Notes under the pieces: generated by a model
The model's database searches: none
The model's input: only the letters and a program-made list of their open reading frames with translations
What the model was told of the DNA's origin: nothing
Made by a program: the position numbers and the translations under genes
Assembly (NCBI GenBank): GCA_037039925.1
Contig: JAXRKP010001765.1
Coordinates: 1 to 64,000, forward strand
Source: Doris montereyensis
Lineage: Eukaryota > Mollusca > Gastropoda > Nudibranchia > Dorididae
Length of the DNA: 64,000 nucleotides
Direction: 5' to 3'
Shown: piece after piece, positions 49,466-62,600 of the stretch
How the letters are laid out: each line of letters starts with the position of its first letter
Position numbering within the stretch: position 1 is the first letter of the stretch

Positions 49466-50335
49466 GCTACTCGCTCCATCGGGCATTGTGCCTCACCATA
49501 TTATTATGACTGGCTTAGTCATCAATGATTTCCATACCACTACATGTGCTGTGGAGACCCATGCGATGCCAGAAATGAGGTCACGCGTAACCACACTTAC
49601 GCCAATGATAAATATAACGCATCACTGGACGAATAACATCGCCTGCGTTTTACTAGCGCCTGCGATCCTTTACTTGGCCTTGTCTCCCCCTCCTTTAGGG
49701 CCTGTGCATGTCATACGTGAGCTTGCGCGTTATTTCACGGCAGTTTTAGCCAGTACGAATACCACACTTTGAGCAGCACTGTGCTAGATAATAAAATCGA
49801 CTTTGTATAGTAATATTTTTGTTATTAGTACAAAATATGTATTAAGTCGCACATAGTTTCGCGTAGTTCAATTCTCCTTATTTAATCCCCCCCCCAACCC
49901 TGTAATTTTCTTGTTTTTCTCTAGCTTAATATCTGTTTTGCTTTCAGGTTTCTACCGCACGTTTGTTGAAACGGTAATTAGAACCAGTGAGGACTGGACT
50001 TGACCCTTGTCAAATGTCTTCTTAGGCCTCCACCGGGGCGGCCACTGAAATGAGGTCAAGGGCAACATCGGGCTAATTGCGTTTGTAGGTCGTCCTGTCC
50101 GTTCATTGACACTTCTATTTAGCTTAGAGAAAGCATAGATTCCGATCTAGCACTGCTTGAGGTCTATCATCACACAGGCTATGCATTAGGACAATTATAG
50201 CCGTTGCTTTACAACACATTACATCTACACACCATCAAACAGCGTGCATCAGTCAACGCCTTACTCACTGTTATATTCGTTTGCCAGTCTGGCTATGATA
50301 ATATGTCTCGGCCTTTCTTTTCATTTACTATGAGA
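49466..50335. other. Single-copy-like island 3, with a possible small terminal exon
   Basis: The last 31-bp unit runs in frame into about 95 codons of non-repetitive plus-strand sequence ending in TGA at 49770-49772. An AATAAA polyadenylation-type signal follows at 49790-49795. I recognise no domain. A pyrimidine-rich stretch ending in AG at 49946-49947 resembles a splice acceptor, but the frames after it close within about 20 codons. A C run sits at about 49888-49896. The remainder to 50335 is ordinary mixed sequence with no element that I can name. Confidence 0.45.
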
Positions 50336-50473
50336 GAATGTATGTGATGGTAGTATAATATGTGTAGATGTAAGTCTGTGTATGTGTGTAATGTGTGCAG
50401 TATGCATGTATGTGATGTATGTATGCATGTATGAATGTATGTGTGTATGTAATGTATGTACATGTGTATATAT

Positions 50474-50504
<31 letters not shown>

Positions 50505-50525
50505 GTATGTATGTATGCATGCATG

Positions 50526-50556
<31 letters not shown>

Positions 50557-50901
50557 GTATGTATGTATGTATGTAAGTATGTATGTATGCATGTATGTGT
50601 GTATGTATGTATGTTTCTATGTAAGTATGTATGTATGTATGTAATATATGTATGTATGTATGTATGTAATGCATGTATGTATGTATGCATGCATATATGT
50701 ATGTAATGTATTTGTGTATGTATACATTGTGTATGGATATGTGTATTTATGTATATATGTATATGCATGCATGTATGTATGTATGGTATGTATATATATG
50801 TATGTATATATTATGTAGCAGCATGTTTGTATGTATGTAATATAATGTCCTGTCTAATGTATGTATGTATGTATGTATATATATAATGTATGTATGTAAT
50901 G

Positions 50902-50971
<70 letters not shown>

Positions 50972-51099
50972 GCATGTATGTATGTAATGCATGTATATAT
51001 GTATGTAATGTATGTATGTATGTATGTATATATTATGTATGTATGTATGTATGTATGTATGTATGTATGTATGCATGTATGTATGTATGTATGTATGCA

Positions 51100-51131
<32 letters not shown>

Positions 51132-53035
51132 ACGTATGTATGTATTGTATGTATGTCTATACTATGTACATATGTATGAATGTATGTATGTATGTATGTA
51201 TATATTATATATGTCTCTATGTAATGCATGTATGTATGTATGTATGTATGTATGTATGTATATATGTATGTACGTATGTATGTATATATGTATGCATGTA
51301 TGTATCTATGTATGTATGTATGTATGTATGTAATGTATGTATGCATGTATATTATGTATGTATGCATGTATTTATGTATGTATGTATGTATGTATGCATG
51401 TATGTATGTATGGATGTATGTATGTATGTATAATGTATGTACGTATGTATTATGTATGTATGTATGTATGTAGTTATGTATGAATATATGAATGGATGTA
51501 TGTATGCATGTAAGTAAATATGTATGTTTGCATGTATGTCCAAAATTCCCATGTATGTATGTATGCAATTATATGCATGAATGTATGTATGTATGTATGT
51601 ATGTTATGTATGTATGCATGCATGCATGTATGTATATAGATATGTCATTCTTATGTATGTATGTATAAATGTATGTATGTATTTTAGTATTTATGTTTGT
51701 ATCATATGGATGTATGATGTATTATTCATGCATGGATGTATGTTTATGTTATGTATAAGAATGTATTTTTATGTATGTATGTATGCTATGTAATACATGT
51801 CTGTCTCATATGCTTAAATGTGTGGAAGCTGTTTGTATGTGAAGATAATTTATTATGTAACTATATATTATGCATGTATGTATGTATTGTATTGAATGCA
51901 CGTATATATCTTGTAATGTGCCACTGTTTGTATTAATGTATGTATCTTATCTTATCTTATGTATGTATGTATGTATGTATGTATGTATGTATGCATATAT
52001 GTAACGTATGTATGTATGTCTATATTATGTATGTATGTATGTAATGAATGTATATATGTATATATTATATATGTATCTATGTAATGCATGTATGTATGTA
52101 TGTATGTAATGTATGTGTGTATGTATGTGTGATTGTAATGTATGTAGTATGTATATATTATGTATGTATGTATTTATGTATGTATGTGTATGTATGTACA
52201 TATGTATGTATGCATGTATGTATGTATGGATGTATGTATATATGTATATATGTATGTACGTATGTGTTATCTATGTATGTATGTAGGTATGCAGGAATAT
52301 ATGTATGGACGTATGTATGCATATACGTATGTATGTATGTTTGCATGTAGGTCTGTATTATGTATTATGTATGTATGTATGTATGTATGTATGTATGTAT
52401 GCATATATATGCATGTATGTATGTATGTATGTATGTAGGTATGTATGTATGTATGTATGTATGTATGTATGTATGTATGTATGTTCGCATGCATGTATTG
52501 ATGTATGTACGTATATATGTATGTATGTACAAATGTATGTGTGTATTTTATGTATTTATGTTTGTAAGTATGGATGTATGTATGTATGTATGTATGTATG
52601 TATGTATGTATGTATGTAGCTATGTATGTATGTATGTACGTATATATGTATGTATGTATGTATCTATGTATGGACGTATGTATATTTTTGTATGTATGTG
52701 GGTATGTATGTATGCATTATGTATGTTAGTATGTGTGTGTGTTTATGTGTGTATGTATGTATATATATATTTATATATATATATATTTATACATGTAGGT
52801 ATGTATGTATGTATCTATTTATGTGTATAAGCATGTATGTTTTATGTGTGTGTGTATGTATGTATGTATTTATGTATGTATGTATGTATGTATGTATGTA
52901 TGTATGTATGCATGTATCTATTTATGTATGCGTGAATGTATGTATGTATGTATCTATTTATGTATGTATGTATGTATCTATTCATGTATTTAGGTATGAA
53001 TGTATATATGTATCTATTGATTTGTTTATGTATGC
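50335..53035. repeat. (ATGT)n tetranucleotide microsatellite, about 2.7 kb
   Basis: ATGT repeats are degenerate at both ends and mixed with ATGC, ATAT, AAGT and ACGT steps. A less repetitive interval lies at about 51640-51950. Plus-strand frames of Met-Tyr-Val-Cys and minus-strand frames of His-Thr-Tyr-Ile arise automatically because 12 bp encodes four codons in this repeat. Confidence 0.96.
50905..50969. repeat. (AT)n microsatellite inside the ATGT tract
   Basis: About 64 bp of uninterrupted AT is flanked on both sides by ATGT repeats. Confidence 0.95.
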
Positions 53036-53360
53036 ATGCTTATGTACGTTACGTGTTCTCATGACGACACGGGTTCAAACCCTATGGCTACCTACAACGT
53101 TACCTGTACTCACGACGACACTGGTTTAAACCATATGGCTGACCCAAGTGTTCTTTCACAACGTAATGTCAGGCAAGTGATTTCTTTATGTTGTCCTCAT
53201 TTGACTCAGGTGTCAATGAATTCCCAGCTATAAGTAGAGAATGATCTTGTTAGAGTGCCGACCAAGCGGGTGTCAGCATAACGTACTGTTTGCTGCACGG
53301 GTAATTGAGACTTTGACATGGCCTGCTAGGAATACATGATGTGCGATCAGTAAATATGTA
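53036..53360. other. Single-copy-like island 4 with a 51-bp tRNA-like direct repeat
   Basis: Two diverged 51-bp copies start at 53048 and 53099. The first carries GGTTCAAACCC at 53072-53082, an exact match to the pol III box B consensus. The second has the decayed form GGTTTAAACCA. No box A is visible upstream, where ATGT repeats begin. The rest of the segment to 53360 shows nothing I can identify. It may be the remnant of a tRNA-derived retroelement. Confidence 0.5.
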
Positions 53361-54330
53361 CTTAGTGTGGCATAAACGGTACGTGTGTGGGTATACAGAC
53401 TATAGACCATCTTAGTCTGTATCTTTAACTTAGTGTGGCATAAACGGTACGTGTGTGGGTATACAGACTATAGCCCAACTTAGTCTGTATCTTTAACTTA
53501 GTGTGGCATAAACGGTACGTGTGTGGGTATACAGACTATAGCCCAACTTAGTCTGTGTCTTTAACTTAGTGTGACATAAACGGTACGTGTGTGGGTATAC
53601 AGACTATAGCCCAACTTAGTCTGTGTCTTTAACTTAGTGTGGCATAAACGGTACGGGTGTGGGTATACAGACTATAGCCCAACTTAGTCTGTATCTTTAA
53701 CTTAGTGTGACATAAACGGTACATGGTGTGGGTATACAGACTATAGCCCAACTTAGTCTGTATCTTTAACTTAGTGTGACATAAACGGTACGGGTGTTGG
53801 TATACAGACTATAGCCCAACTTAGTCTGTCTTTAACTTAGTGTGGCATAAACGGTACGTGTGTGAGTATACAGACTATAGCCGAACTTAGTCTGTCTCTT
53901 TAACTTAGTGTGACATAAACGGTACGTGTGTGAGTACTCAGACTATAGCCCAACTTAGTCTGTATCTTTAACTTAGTGTGGCATAAACGGTACGTGTGTG
54001 GGTATACAGACTATAGCCCAACTTAGTCTGTGTCTTTAACTTAGTGTGGCATAGACGGTACGTGTGTGAGTATACAGACTATAGCCCAACTTAGTCTGTA
54101 TCTTTTTAACTTAGTGTTACATAAACGGTACGGGTGTGGGTATACAGACTATAGCCCAACTTAGTCTGTGTCTTTAACTTAGTGTGGCATAAACGGTACG
54201 TGTGTGAGTATACAGACTATAGCCCAACTTAGTCTGTATCTTTAACTTAGTGTGGCATAAACGGTACGTGTGTGAGTATACAGACTGTAGACCATCTTAG
54301 TCTGTGTCTTTAATTTAAGTGTGACATAAA
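53361..54330. repeat. 68-bp minisatellite with a hairpin in each unit, about 14 copies
   Basis: The unit starts CTTAGTGTGGCATAAACGG and repeats at 53361, 53429, 53497 and onward. Each unit contains ACAGACTA, a ten-base loop and TAGTCTGT, a perfect 8-bp stem. Loop and flank vary (TAGACCATCT or TAGCCCAACT), but most copies keep the stem. The copies are very similar, with a few small indels, such as near 53722 and 53829. Confidence 0.95.
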
Positions 54331-54387
54331 CATGCCTTCTGTGGTCACGATGCATCTGTGGTTGACGACTATAGTAGCGGAAAAACA

Positions 54388-55417
54388 CATTTTCCAATCC
54401 ACAATCAACACACATTCTCCAAACACAATCAACACACATTCTCCAAACACAATCAACACACATTTTCCAAACACAATCAACACACATTTTCCAAACACAA
54501 TCAACACACATTCTCCAAACACAATCAACACAATTTCCAAACACAATCAACACACATTTTCCAAACACAATCAACACACATTTTCCAAACACAATCAACA
54601 CACATTTTCCAAACACAATCAACACACATTTTCAACACAATTTTTCCAAACACAATCAACACACATTTTACAAACACAATCAACACACATTTTCCAAACA
54701 CAATCAAAACACATTTTCAAACACAATCAACACATTTCCAAAACAATGCTTTTAATCAACACACATTTTCCAAACACAATCACACACATTTTCCAAACAC
54801 AATCAACACATTCTCCAAACACAATCAACACACATTCTCCAAACACAAATCAACACACATTTTCCAAACACAATCAACACACATTTTCCAAACACAACAC
54901 TCATTCTCCAAACACAATCAACACACATTTTCCAAACACAAGTAACATACATTCTCCAAATACAATCAACACATTTGCCAAACACAATCAGCACATTTTC
55001 CGAACACAATCAACACACATTCTCTAAAACACAATTAACACACGTTTTCCAAACACAATCAACACACATTTTCCAAACACAATCAACACATTTTCCAAAC
55101 ACAATCAACACACATTTTCCAAACACAATCAACACACATTTTCCAAACACAATCAACACACATTTTCCCAAACACAATCAACACACATTCTCCAAACACA
55201 ATCAACACACATTTTCCAAACACAATCAACACACATTTTCCAAAACACAATCAACAAACATTTTGCCAAACACAATCAACACACATTTTCCAAACACAAT
55301 CAACACACATTTTTCCAAACACAATCAACACACATTTTTGCCAAACACAATTAACACACGTTTTCCAAACAAAAACACACATTTTCCAAACACAATCAAC
55401 ACACATTTTCCAAACTC
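54388..55417. repeat. Second 24-bp minisatellite, about 43 copies
   Basis: The unit contains CATTTTCCAAACACAATC followed by AACACA. It is unrelated to the 24-bp family at 25-38 kb. Common variants are TTCTCC for TTTTCC and partial units missing two to four bases. Plus-strand frames give an octapeptide such as HFPNTINT in two registers; these are artefacts. Confidence 0.95.
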
Positions 55418-55811
55418 GACCGAGATGAAAATGAGTACCAGAAACAGCCTGGGAGTAAAAACTAACATCACAATAACGGCATGTCCAAGAGGTGATTATT
55501 TTCACCCGTTTCTCTTCATGCTGCAGAAAGCGGGATACGATCGGGCTCTATGGGCCGCAATGACCTGAAGGGGACTTTAGTTCGTGCTGCTACAGCCTTT
55601 ATCAGCAATTTTGATTTGAGCTGACTATGACAAGTCGAGGAGGGAACATTTCGTTCATCTCACCTCTTACTTTAACCTCTAACGCAGGAGTTGCTGCAAC
55701 CATTTGATAAATTTTGTTCTTCAAATATAGTTTAGGGTTGTCTTGTATTCGTTGTCGTTAATGTTGTGTATCTTTCAAACGCAATTACAAAAGAGGGGAA
55801 AGAGAACAGCT
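55418..55811. other. Single-copy-like island 5
   Basis: About 390 bp of mixed sequence separates two minisatellites. The repeat-derived frame extends about 48 codons into it, ending at 55568 (MSTRNSLGVKTNITITAC and onward), without recognisable domain or conserved motif. I see nothing else in it. Confidence 0.5.
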
Positions 55812-56340
55812 AGGAATGGAGTGCCGTGGTCAAGAATGGAGTGCCGTGATCAGGAATGGAGTGTGTCGTAGTCAGGAATGGAGTGTCATGGTCAGGAATG
55901 GAGTGTGTCGTGGTCAAGAACGGAGTGTGTCATGGTCAAGAATGGAGTGCCGTGGTCAAGAATGGAGTACTGTGGTCAAGAATGGAGTGCTGTGGTCAAG
56001 AATGGAGTGCTGTGGTCAGAATGGGGTGTGCCGTAGTCAGGAATGGAGTGTGTCGTAGTCAGGAATGGAGTGTGTCTTGGTCAGGAATGGGGTGTGTCTT
56101 GGTCCAGGAATGGAGTGTGTCGTAGTCAGGAATGGAGTGTGTCGTAGTCAGGAATGGGTGTGTCGTAGTCAGGAATGGAGTGTGTCGTAGTCAGGAATGA
56201 AGTGTGTCGTAGTCAGGAATGGAGTGTGTCGTAGTCAGGAATGGAGTGTGTCGTAGTCAGGAATGAAGTGTGTCGTTGTCAGGAATGGAGTGTGTCGTAG
56301 TCAGGAATGGAGTGTGTCGTAGTCAGGAATGGAGTGTGTC

Positions 56341-59300
56341 GTAGTCAAGAACGAAGTGTGTCGTAGTCAGGAATGGAGTGTGTCGTAGTCAGGAATGGAG
56401 TGTGTCGTAGTCAAGAATGAAGTGTGTCGTAGTCAGGAATGGAGTGTGTCGTAGTAAGGAATGGAGTGTGTCGTAGTAAGGAATGGAGTGTGTCGTAGTC
56501 AGGAATGGAGTGTGTCGTATTAAGGAATGGAGTGTGTCGTAGTCAGGAATGGAGTGTCGTATTAAGGAATGGAGTGTGTCGTATTAAGGAATGGAGTGTG
56601 TCGTATTAAGGAATGGAGTGTGTCGTAGTCAGGAATGGAGTGTGTCGTATTAAGGAATGGAGTGTGTCGTGGTCAGGAATGGAGCCTGTCATAATCAGGA
56701 ATGGAGTGTGTCGTAGTCAGGAATGGAGTGTGTCGTCAAGAATGGAGTGTGCCGTAGTCAGGAATGGAGTGTGTCGTGGTCAGGAATGGAGTGTGTCGTA
56801 GTCAGGAATGGAGTGTGTCGTAGTCAGGAATGAAGTGTCGTGGTCAGGAATTGAGTGTGTCGTGGTCAGGAATGTAGTGTGTCGTGGTCAGGAATTGAGT
56901 GTGCCGTAGTCAGGAGATGGGTGTGTCGTAGTCAGGAATGGAGTGTGTCGTAATCAAGAATGAATTGTCGTGGTCAGGAATGAAGTGTGTTGTAGTGAGG
57001 AATGGAGTGTGTCGTAGTCAGAATGGAGTGTGTCGTAGTCAAGAATGGAGTGCCATGGTCAGGAATGGAGTGTATCGTAGTCAGGAATGGAGAGTGTCGT
57101 GGTCAGGAATGGAGTGTGCCGTAGTCAGGATTGAAGTGCCGTGGTCAGGAATGGAATGTCGTAGTCAGGAATGAAGTGTGTCGTGGTCAGGAATGAAATG
57201 CCGTAGTCAGGAATGAAGTGTCGTAGTCAGGAATTGAGTGTCGTAGTCAGGAATTGAGTGTAGTAGACAGGAATGGAGTGTCGTAGTCAGAAATTGAGTT
57301 TGTCGTAGTCAGGAATGGAGTGTGTCCTGTCAGGAATGAAGTGTGTCGTAGTCAGGAATGGAGTGTCGTAGTCAGAAATTGGAGTGTGTCGTAGCGTCAG
57401 GAATGGAGTGTGTCGTAGTCAGGAATGAAGTGTGTCGTAGTCAGGAATGGAGTGTGTCGTAGTCAGGAATGGAGTGTGTCGTAGTCAGGAATGGATTGTG
57501 TCGTAGTCAGGAATGGAGTGTGTCGTAGTCAGGAATGGAGTGTGTCGTAGTCAGGACTGGAGTGTGTCGTAGTCAGGAATGGAGTGTGTCGTAGTCAGGA
57601 ATGGAGTGTCGTAGTCAGGAATGGGTGTGTCGTAGTCAGGAATGGAGTGTGTCGTAGTCAGGAATGGAGTGTGTCGTAGTCAGGAATGGAGTGTGTCGTA
57701 GTCAGGAATTGAGTGTGTCGTAGTCAGGAATTGAGTGTGTCGTAGTCAGGAATTGAGTGTGTCGTAGTCAGGAATGGAGTGTGTCGTAGTCAGGAATTGA
57801 GTGTCCTAGTCAGGAATGGAGTGTGTCGTAGTCAGGAATGGAGTGTCGTAGTCAGGAATGGTGTGTCGTAGTCAGGAATGGAGTGTGTCGTAGTCAGGAA
57901 TGGGAGTGTGTCGTAGTCAGGAATGGAGTGTGTCGTAATCCGGAATGAAGTGTGTCGTAGTCCGGAATGAAGTGCCGTGGTCAGGAATTGAGTTTATCGC
58001 AGTCAAGAATGAAGTGTGTCGTGGTCAGGAATGGAGTGTGTCGTGGTCAGGAATGGGTGTGCCGTAGTCAGGAATGGAGTGTGTCGTAGTCAGGAATGGA
58101 GTGTGTCGTAATCAGGAATGAATTGTCGTGGTCAGGAATGGAGTTTGTCGCAGTCAAGAATGAAGTGTGTCGTAGTCAGGAATGGAGTGTGTCGTAGTTA
58201 GGAATGGAGTGTGTCGTAGTCAGGAATGGAGTGTGCCGTAGTCAGGAATGAAGTGCCGTGGTCAGAAATGGAGTTTGTCGCAGTCAAGAATGAAGTGTGT
58301 CGTACTCACGAATGGAGTGTGTCGTAGTCAAGAATGGGTGTGTCGTAGTCAAGAATGGAGTGTGTCGTAGTCAGGAATGCAGTGTGTCGTTGTCAGGAAT
58401 GGAGTGTCGTAGTTAGGAATGGAGTGTGTCGTAGTCAGGAATGGAGTGTGCCGTGGTCAGGAATAGAGTTGTCGTAGTCAGGAATGGAGTGTGTCGTAGT
58501 CAGGAATGGAGTGTGTCGTAGTCAGCAATGGAGTGTGTCGTGGTCAGGAATGCAGTGTGTCGTAGTCAGAATGGAGTGTCTCGTGGTCAAAAAATGGAGT
58601 GTATCGTGGTCAAAAATGGAGTGTGTCGTGGTCAGGAATGGAGTGTGTCGTAGTCAGGAATGGAGTGTGTCGTGGTCAGGAATGGAGTGTGTCGTGGTCA
58701 GGAATGGAGTGTGTTGTGGTCAGGAATGGAGTGTGTTGTGATCAGGAACGGAGTGTGTCGTGGTCAGGCATGGAGTGTGTCGTAGTCTGGAATGGACGGT
58801 GTCGTAGATTAGAATGAAGTGTTTCGTAGTCAAGAATGGAGTGTGTCGTAGTCAGGAATGGACTGTGTCGTGGTCAGGAATGGAGTGTGTCGTAGTCAGG
58901 TATGGAGTGTGTCTTGGTCAGGAATGGAGTGTGTCGTGGTCAGGAATGGAGTATGTCGTGGTCAGGAATGGAGTGTGTCTTAGTCAGGAATGGAGTGTCT
59001 TGTGGTCAAAAATGGAGTGTGTCGTGTTCAAAAATAGAGTGTGTCGTGGTCAGGAATGGAGTGTGTCGTGGTCAAAAATAGAGTGTGTCGTGGTCAGAAT
59101 GGAGTGTGTCGTGGTCAGAATGGAGGTGTCGTGGTCAGGAATGGAGTGTCGTATTCAGTAGTGGAGTGTGTTGTGATCAGGAACGGAGGTGTCGTAGTCA
59201 GGAACGGAGTGTGTCGTGGTCAGGAATGGGTGTGTCGTGGTCAGGTATGGAGTGTGTCTTGGTCAGGAATGGAGTGTGTCGTGGTCAGGAATGGAGTATG

Positions 59301-59672
59301 TCGTGGTCAGGAATGGAGTGTGTCTTGGTCAGGAATGGAGTGTGTCTTGGTCAGGAATGGAGTATGTCTTGGTCAGGAATGGAGGTGTTGTAGTCAGGGA
59401 ATGGAGTGTGTCGTAGTCAGGAATGGAGTGTGTCGTAGTCAGGAATGGAGTGCGTCGTAATCAGGAATGGGTGTGTCGTAGTCAGGAATGAGTGTGTCGT
59501 ATTTAGGAATGGAGGTGTCATAGTCAGGAATGAAGTGCGTCGTAGTTAGGAATGGAGTGTGTCGTAGTCAGGAATGGGTGTGTCGTAGTCAGGAATGGAG
59601 TGTGTCGTAGTCAGGAATGGAGTGTGTCGTAGTCAGGAATGGAGCGTGTCGTAGTCAGGAATGGAGTGTGTC
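56341..59672. repeat. 3.3-kb higher-order unit of the 22-bp satellite, copy 1
   Basis: Ordered rare variants recur about 3.3 kb apart. They include GGAGCCTGTCATAATCAGG (56681 and 59986), ATCAGGAACGGAGTG (58741 and 62046), GTGGAGTGTGTTGTGATC (59161 and 62467) and TGCGTCGTAATCAGG (59451 and 62736). The offset drifts from 3332 to 3305 to 3285 along the copy. Confidence 0.88.
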
Positions 59673-62600
59673 GTAGTCAAGAATGAAGTGTGTCGTAGTC
59701 AGAATGGAGTGTGTCGTAGTCAGGAATGGAGTGTGTCGTAGTCAAGAATGAAGTGTGTCGTAGTCAGGAATGGAGTGTGTCGTAGTAAGGAATGGAGTGT
59801 GTCGTAGTAAGGAATGGAGTGTGTCGTGTCAGGAATGAGTGTGTCGTATTAAGGAATGGAGTGTGTCGTAGTCAGGAATGGGTGTCGTATTAAGGAATGG
59901 AGTGTGTCGTATTAGGAATGGAGTGTGTCGTAGTCAGGAATGGAGTGTGTCGTATTAAGGAATGGAGTGTGTCCTGGTCAGGAATGGAGCCTGTCATAAT
60001 CAGGAATTGAGTGTGTCGTAGTCAGGAATGGAGTGTGTCGTCAAGAATGGAGTGTGTCGTAGTCAGGAATGGAGTGTGTCGTGGTCAGGAATGGAGTGTG
60101 TCGTAGTCAGGAATGGAGTGTGTCGTAGGCAGGAATGAAGTGTCGTGGTCAGGAATTGAGTGTGTCGTGGTCAGGAATGTAGTGTGTCGTGGTCAGGAAT
60201 TGAGTGTGCCGTAGTCAGGAATGGAGTGTGTCGTAGTCAGGAATGGAGTGTGTCGTAATCAAGAATGAATTGTCGTGGTCAGGAATGAAGTGTGTTGTAG
60301 TCAGGAATGGAATGTGTCGTAGTCAGGAATGGAGTGTGTCGTAGTCAAGAATGGAGTGCCATGGTCAGGAATGGGAGTGTATCGTAGTCAGGAATGGAGA
60401 GTGTCGTGGTCAGGAATGGAGTGTGCCGTAGTCAGGATTGAAGTGCCGTGGTCAGGAATGGAATGTCGTAGTCAGGAATGAAGTGTGTCGTGGTCAGGAA
60501 TGAAATGCCGTAGTCAGGAATGAAGTGTCGTAGTCAGAATTGAGTGTCGTAGTCAGGAATTGAGTGTAGTAGACAGGAATGGAGTGTCGTAGTCAGAAAT
60601 TGAGTGTGTCGTAGTCAGGAATGGAGTGTGTCCTAGTGGAATGAAGTGTGTCGTAGTCAGGAATGGAGTGTCGTAGTCAGAAAGTGAGTGTGTTGTAGTC
60701 AGGAATGGGTGTGTCGTAGTCAGGAATGAAGTGTCGTAGTCAGAATGGAGTGTGTCGTAGTCAGGAATGGAGTGTGTCGTAGTCAGGAATGGATTGTGTC
60801 GTAGTCAGGAATGGAGTGTGTCGTAGTCAGGAACGGAGTGTGTCGTAGTCAGAATGGAGTGTGTCGTAGTCAGGAATGGAGTGTGTCGTAGTCAGGAATG
60901 GAGGTGTCGTAGTCAGGAATGGAGTGTGTCGTAGTCAGGAATGGGTATGTCGTAGTCAGGAATTGAGGTGTGTGTCGTAGTCAGGAATTGAGTGTGTCGT
61001 AGTCAGAATTGAGTGTGTCGTAATGAAGAATGGAGTGTGTCGTCGTCAGAATTGAGTGTCGTAGTCAGGAATGGAGTGTGTCGTAGTCGAATGGAGTGTG
61101 TTGTGGTCCAGGAATAGTGTGTCGTAGTCAGGAATGGAGTGTGTCGTAGTCAGGAATGGTGTGTCGTAGTCAGGAATGGAGTGTGCGTAGTCCGGAATGA
61201 AGTGTGTCGTAGATCCGGAATGAAGTGCCGTGGTCAGGAATTGAGTTTGTCACAGTCCAAGAATGAAGTGTGTCGTGGTCCAGGAATGGGGTGTGCCGTA
61301 GTCAGGAATGGAGTGTGTCGTAGTCAGGAATGGAGTGTGTCGTAATCAGGAATGAATTGTCGTGGTGAGGAATGAAGTCTGTCGTAGTTAGGAATGGAGT
61401 GTGTCGAAGTCAGGAATGGAGGTGTGTCGTAGTCAGCAATGAAGTGTTGTAGTCAGAATGGAGTTTGTCGCAGTCAAGAATGAAGTGTGTCGTAGTCAGG
61501 AATGGAGTGTGTCGTAGTTAGGAATGGAGTGTGCCGTAGTCAGGAATGAAGTGCCGTAGTCAGAAATGGAGTTTGTCGCAGTCAAGAATGAAGTGTGTCG
61601 TACTCACGAATGGAGTGTGTCGTAGTCAAGAATGGAGTGTGTCGTAGTCAGGAATGGAGTGTGTCGTAGTCAGGAATGCAGTGGTCGTTGTCAGGAATGG
61701 AGTGTGTCGTAGTTAGGAATGGGTGTGTCGTAGTCAGGAATGGAGTCTGCCGTGGTCAGGAATAGAGTTGTCGTAGTCAGGAATGGGTGTGTCGTAGTCA
61801 GGAATGGAGTGTGTTGTAGTCAGGCAATGGAGCGTGTCGTGGTCAGGAATGCAGTGTGTCGTAGTCAGGAATGGAGTGTCTTGTGGTCAAAAATGGAGTG
61901 TATCGTGGTCAAAAAATGGAGTGTGTCGTGGTCAGGAATGGTGTGTCGTGGTCAGAATGTCGTGGTCAGGTGGAGTGTGTCGTGGGAATGGAGTGTGTCG
62001 TGGTCAGGAATGGAGGTGTCGTGGTCAGGAATGGAGTGTGTTGTGATCAGGAACGGAGTGTGTCGTGGTCAGGCATGGAGTGTGTCGTAGTCTGGAATGG
62101 ACGGTGTCGTAGATTGGAATGAAGTGTTTCGTAGTCAAGAATGGAGTGTGTCGTAGTCAGGAATGGACTGTGTCGTGGTCAGGAATGGAGTGTCGTAGTC
62201 AGGTATGGAGTGTGTCTTGGTCAGGAATGGAGTGTGTCGTGGTCAGGAATGGAGTATGTCGTGGTCAGGAATGGAGTGTGTCTTAGTCAGGAATGGAGTG
62301 TCTCGTGGTCAAAAATGGAGTGTGTCGTGGTCAAAAATAGAGTGTGTCGTGGTCAGGAATGGAGTGTGTCGTGGTCAAAAATAGAGTGTGTCGTGGTCAG
62401 GAATGGAGTGTGTCGTGGTCAGGAATGGAGTGTGTCGTGGTCAGGAATGGAGTGTCGTATTCAGTAGTGGAGTGTGTTGTGATCAGGAACGGAGTGTGTC
62501 GTAGTCAGGAACGGAGTGTGTCATGGTCAGGAATGGAGTGTGTCGTGGTCAGGTATGGAGTGTGTCTTGGTCAGGAATGGAGTGTGTCGTGGTCAGGAAT

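Noticed and set aside
49921..50020. Internal exon after a pyrimidine-rich AG at 49947
   Set aside because: All three frames meet a stop within about 20 codons and no donor or homology supports an exon.
50335..53035. Cys-, Tyr- or His-rich small proteins
   Set aside because: They follow automatically from ATGT and ATAC repeats, without signal peptide or conserved spacing.
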